A DNA stretch of 64,000 bases, from positions 1 to 64,000 of IMG/VR virus record IMGVR_UViG_3300020233_000057; one strand, written 5' to 3'. Both the position numbers and the translations under genes were made by a program. Below are positions 62,846 to 64,000 of this stretch, piece after piece (position 1 is the first letter of the stretch; each line of letters opens with the position of its first letter). The stretch comes from a virus. Under the pieces are notes generated by a model, which did not search any database, was not told the origin of the DNA, and was given only the letters and a program-made list of their open reading frames with translations.

Positions 62846-63249
62846 CGCGTACGGGCACGTGTACACCCCTGAGGGGCCGCGTGGTGGGGCTCGACCTAGC
62901 GGCAGCGGGCGGCGCTCGACCATCTAAACGGACGGTCCCGGTCATCTGGACTGGAACGCCTGGGCGCTCCCCGTTCGGTGGGGGCTTAGGTGTCAGCAGG
63001 TGGGCGCTTCCGTGTGCCGTAGTGCCGTGGCCGTTCGTGCTCGACTTACCCACATGACATGGTGCGCTCGGTGCGGGGTGGATACAAGCTGCGGTTTCCC
63101 GCCCACCTGCTGACAAGTGCTAAGGTATCAGCCCCGCGCGAGCATGTCAAGTTGAGTGCATAGGCACAATGGCCCTTCCGCGCGCGGCGGCCCATATGGA
63201 CAGGTTGAGGCCCGCCGCGAGTCCTGAAGCGCCCGCAACCCATCCCACG
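62846..63249. other. Intergenic region with a minus-strand promoter and inverted repeat
   Basis: No firm gene. ACTGGA at 62950; GTCAGCAGGTGGGC (62992-63005) and its exact complement GCCCACCTGCTGAC (63102-63115) form a 14-bp inverted repeat. The second arm is the leader of the minus-strand promoter at 63122. A 111-codon minus frame starts in that leader but has no SD. Confidence 0.6.
63122..63150 (-). promoter_or_regulatory. Type B promoter, minus strand
   Basis: Minus strand: TTGACA (63145-63150), 17-bp spacer with GCTCGCGCGGGG, TACCTT (63122-63127), leader CTTGTCAGCAGG. Confidence 0.75.
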
Positions 63250-63289
63250 ACAAAAGGCCAGAGCTATTACCGCAGCTCTGGCCTTTTGT
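63250..63289. terminator. Perfect bidirectional terminator
   Basis: ACAAAAGGCCAGAGCT and AGCTCTGGCCTTTTGT around ATTACCGC. Works on both strands, with T-runs on each side. Confidence 0.9.
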
Positions 63290-63349
63290 CGTTGTCGCTC
63301 CTGAGCAATGTTGAGCGCAGCACCTAGGTGAATGTTGTAGGTCTCCGGC

Positions 63350-63580
63350 TCAGTTGAATGAGGGTATCCACATTGCGGCTACTCGGGCTATGTGAGCTAG
63401 GTTCGCCTGTCTGTCCCCTGTGGTCATGTCCCCTACGGCGCTATGGAGTATGGCCCTATCTTCCAGCGTATCGGCTAGATCATGTAGCCACGCTTGCGTA
63501 CAGGGTATGTCTCCGCCGCGGGCCGCTAGTATGGCGGCCGCCATAGCGAGGGTGCCGCGGGTAGGTGGGAACGGGAGCAT
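63350..63580 (-). CDS. Hypothetical helical protein
   Basis: 76 residues. GTLAMAAAILAARGGDIPCTQAWLHDLADTLEDRAILHSAVGDM resembles small phage helical proteins. Function unknown. 63581-63817 upstream holds three TCCAGT motifs (63671, 63705, 63733). Confidence 0.65.
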   Translation of the reverse strand: MLPFPPTRGTLAMAAAILAARGGDIPCTQAWLHDLADTLEDRAILHSAVGDMTTGDRQANLAHIARVAAMWIPSFN

Positions 63581-63817
63581 AGGGGTAGTGTCCTCTCGGG
63601 TCGTAAGCGGTCACTACATGGTATCGGGTAGGTGTGACAGTCCCCCGGGGTGCATCCCTACGGTGACGCGTCCAGTCGTGTCCCATGGGGGATGGGGTGG
63701 GTGATCCAGTGAAGCTCTTGAGGGTGTGGTGATCCAGTGTGGACTGTTTGGTTTCGTTTGTTGCATATCTCGTGTGGGGTGCCGCCCCCCGGGATGCGCC
63801 CCGGGGGGTTACGCGGG

Positions 63818-64000
63818 TTAGGCGGGCTCGGGCCGGTACCTGTATCCGAGGTGCTCCCCGGCCTTGTCTGTCACCACCTTTACCCTAATGATGTAATCAG
63901 GGTACATGTCGGTACTGTCTGTGAGGGTGTTGTCTGGGTCTTGGTAGACCCATGCGGCGTGGGCGTTGTGCCCGTACTGTACGCACGGGGTGTGGCCGTC
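63818..64000 (-). CDS. Hypothetical protein, 5' end cut by window
   Basis: 60 codons are visible, open at base 64000: CVQYGHNAHAAWVYQDPDN, MYPDYIIRVKVVTDKAGEHLGYRYRPEPA, stop at 63818-63820. Strand-rich. The start lies right of the window. Function unknown. Confidence 0.6.
   Translation of the reverse strand, partial: DGHTPCVQYGHNAHAAWVYQDPDNTLTDSTDMYPDYIIRVKVVTDKAGEHLGYRYRPEPA

Overview
The window reads as the replication, DNA-modification and accessory part of a large tailed-phage (Caudoviricetes) genome, probably infecting an actinomycete. Reasons: a terminase small/large pair; a long series of tiny overlapping genes with strong Shine-Dalgarno (SD) sites; three ParB-like nucleases with phage-type DNA methylases; a lipoprotein resembling the mycobacterial DUF732 type; a CysO-like sulfur carrier; an ArdA antirestriction protein. 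No portal, capsid or tail gene is visible and no tRNA gene was recognised. The host genus cannot be told. A ParA-like ATPase leaves a phage-plasmid lifestyle possible.

Layout. (1) 0-4.3 kb: small plus-strand genes, starting with a cut-off gene and a frameshifted paralogue, ending in a terminator that faces the terminase. (2) 4.3-19 kb, minus strand: terminase large subunit with two inteins, terminase small subunit, a superfamily-2 helicase with three inteins, and a block of ParB / methylase fused to a PLP enzyme / ParB, then a DEDD exonuclease, a ribbon-helix-helix protein and a lipoprotein. (3) 19-21 kb, minus: a beta-class DNA methylase with an HNH endonuclease gene inside it in another frame. 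(4) 21-31.4 kb, minus: about 25 tiny genes joined head to tail by one recurring junction in which the end of a gene is the SD and start codon of the next. (5) 31.4-32.5 kb: non-coding DNA that flips from A/C-rich to G/T-rich. (6) 32.5-46.3 kb: mixed strands; a ParB-methylase fusion, a DUF932-like protein, two more hexapeptide-repeat proteins, a ParA-like ATPase, a Gam-like protein. (7) 46.3-51 kb: a paralogous gene pair separated by a repeated structured RNA, a DnaN-like sliding clamp, and a replication initiator with palindromic iterons inside its gene. (8) 51-64 kb: many short, mostly one-gene transcription units, including ArdA, a CCA-adding-type nucleotidyltransferase and a polynucleotide phosphatase, plus several promoter-driven stretches with no ORF.

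The right half has a uniform design: gene, GC-rich hairpin, an ACTGGA motif, a sigma70-type promoter, a TGTCAG leader, SD, gene. Two promoter families can be told apart, with 16-bp and 17-bp spacers.

The most unusual points are two homing-endonuclease genes nested out of frame inside other coding sequences (in an intein of the helicase and in a methylase); three inteins placed exactly in helicase motifs I, II and VI; a PLP fold-type-II enzyme inserted between the motifs of a DNA methylase with ParB proteins on both sides and a CysO-like carrier elsewhere, which may point to an uncharacterised DNA base modification; and 18/19-bp repeat arrays at five places, one of which is translated inside a methylase gene. 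All functional calls come from reading the sequence and recalled family knowledge; no database search was run.
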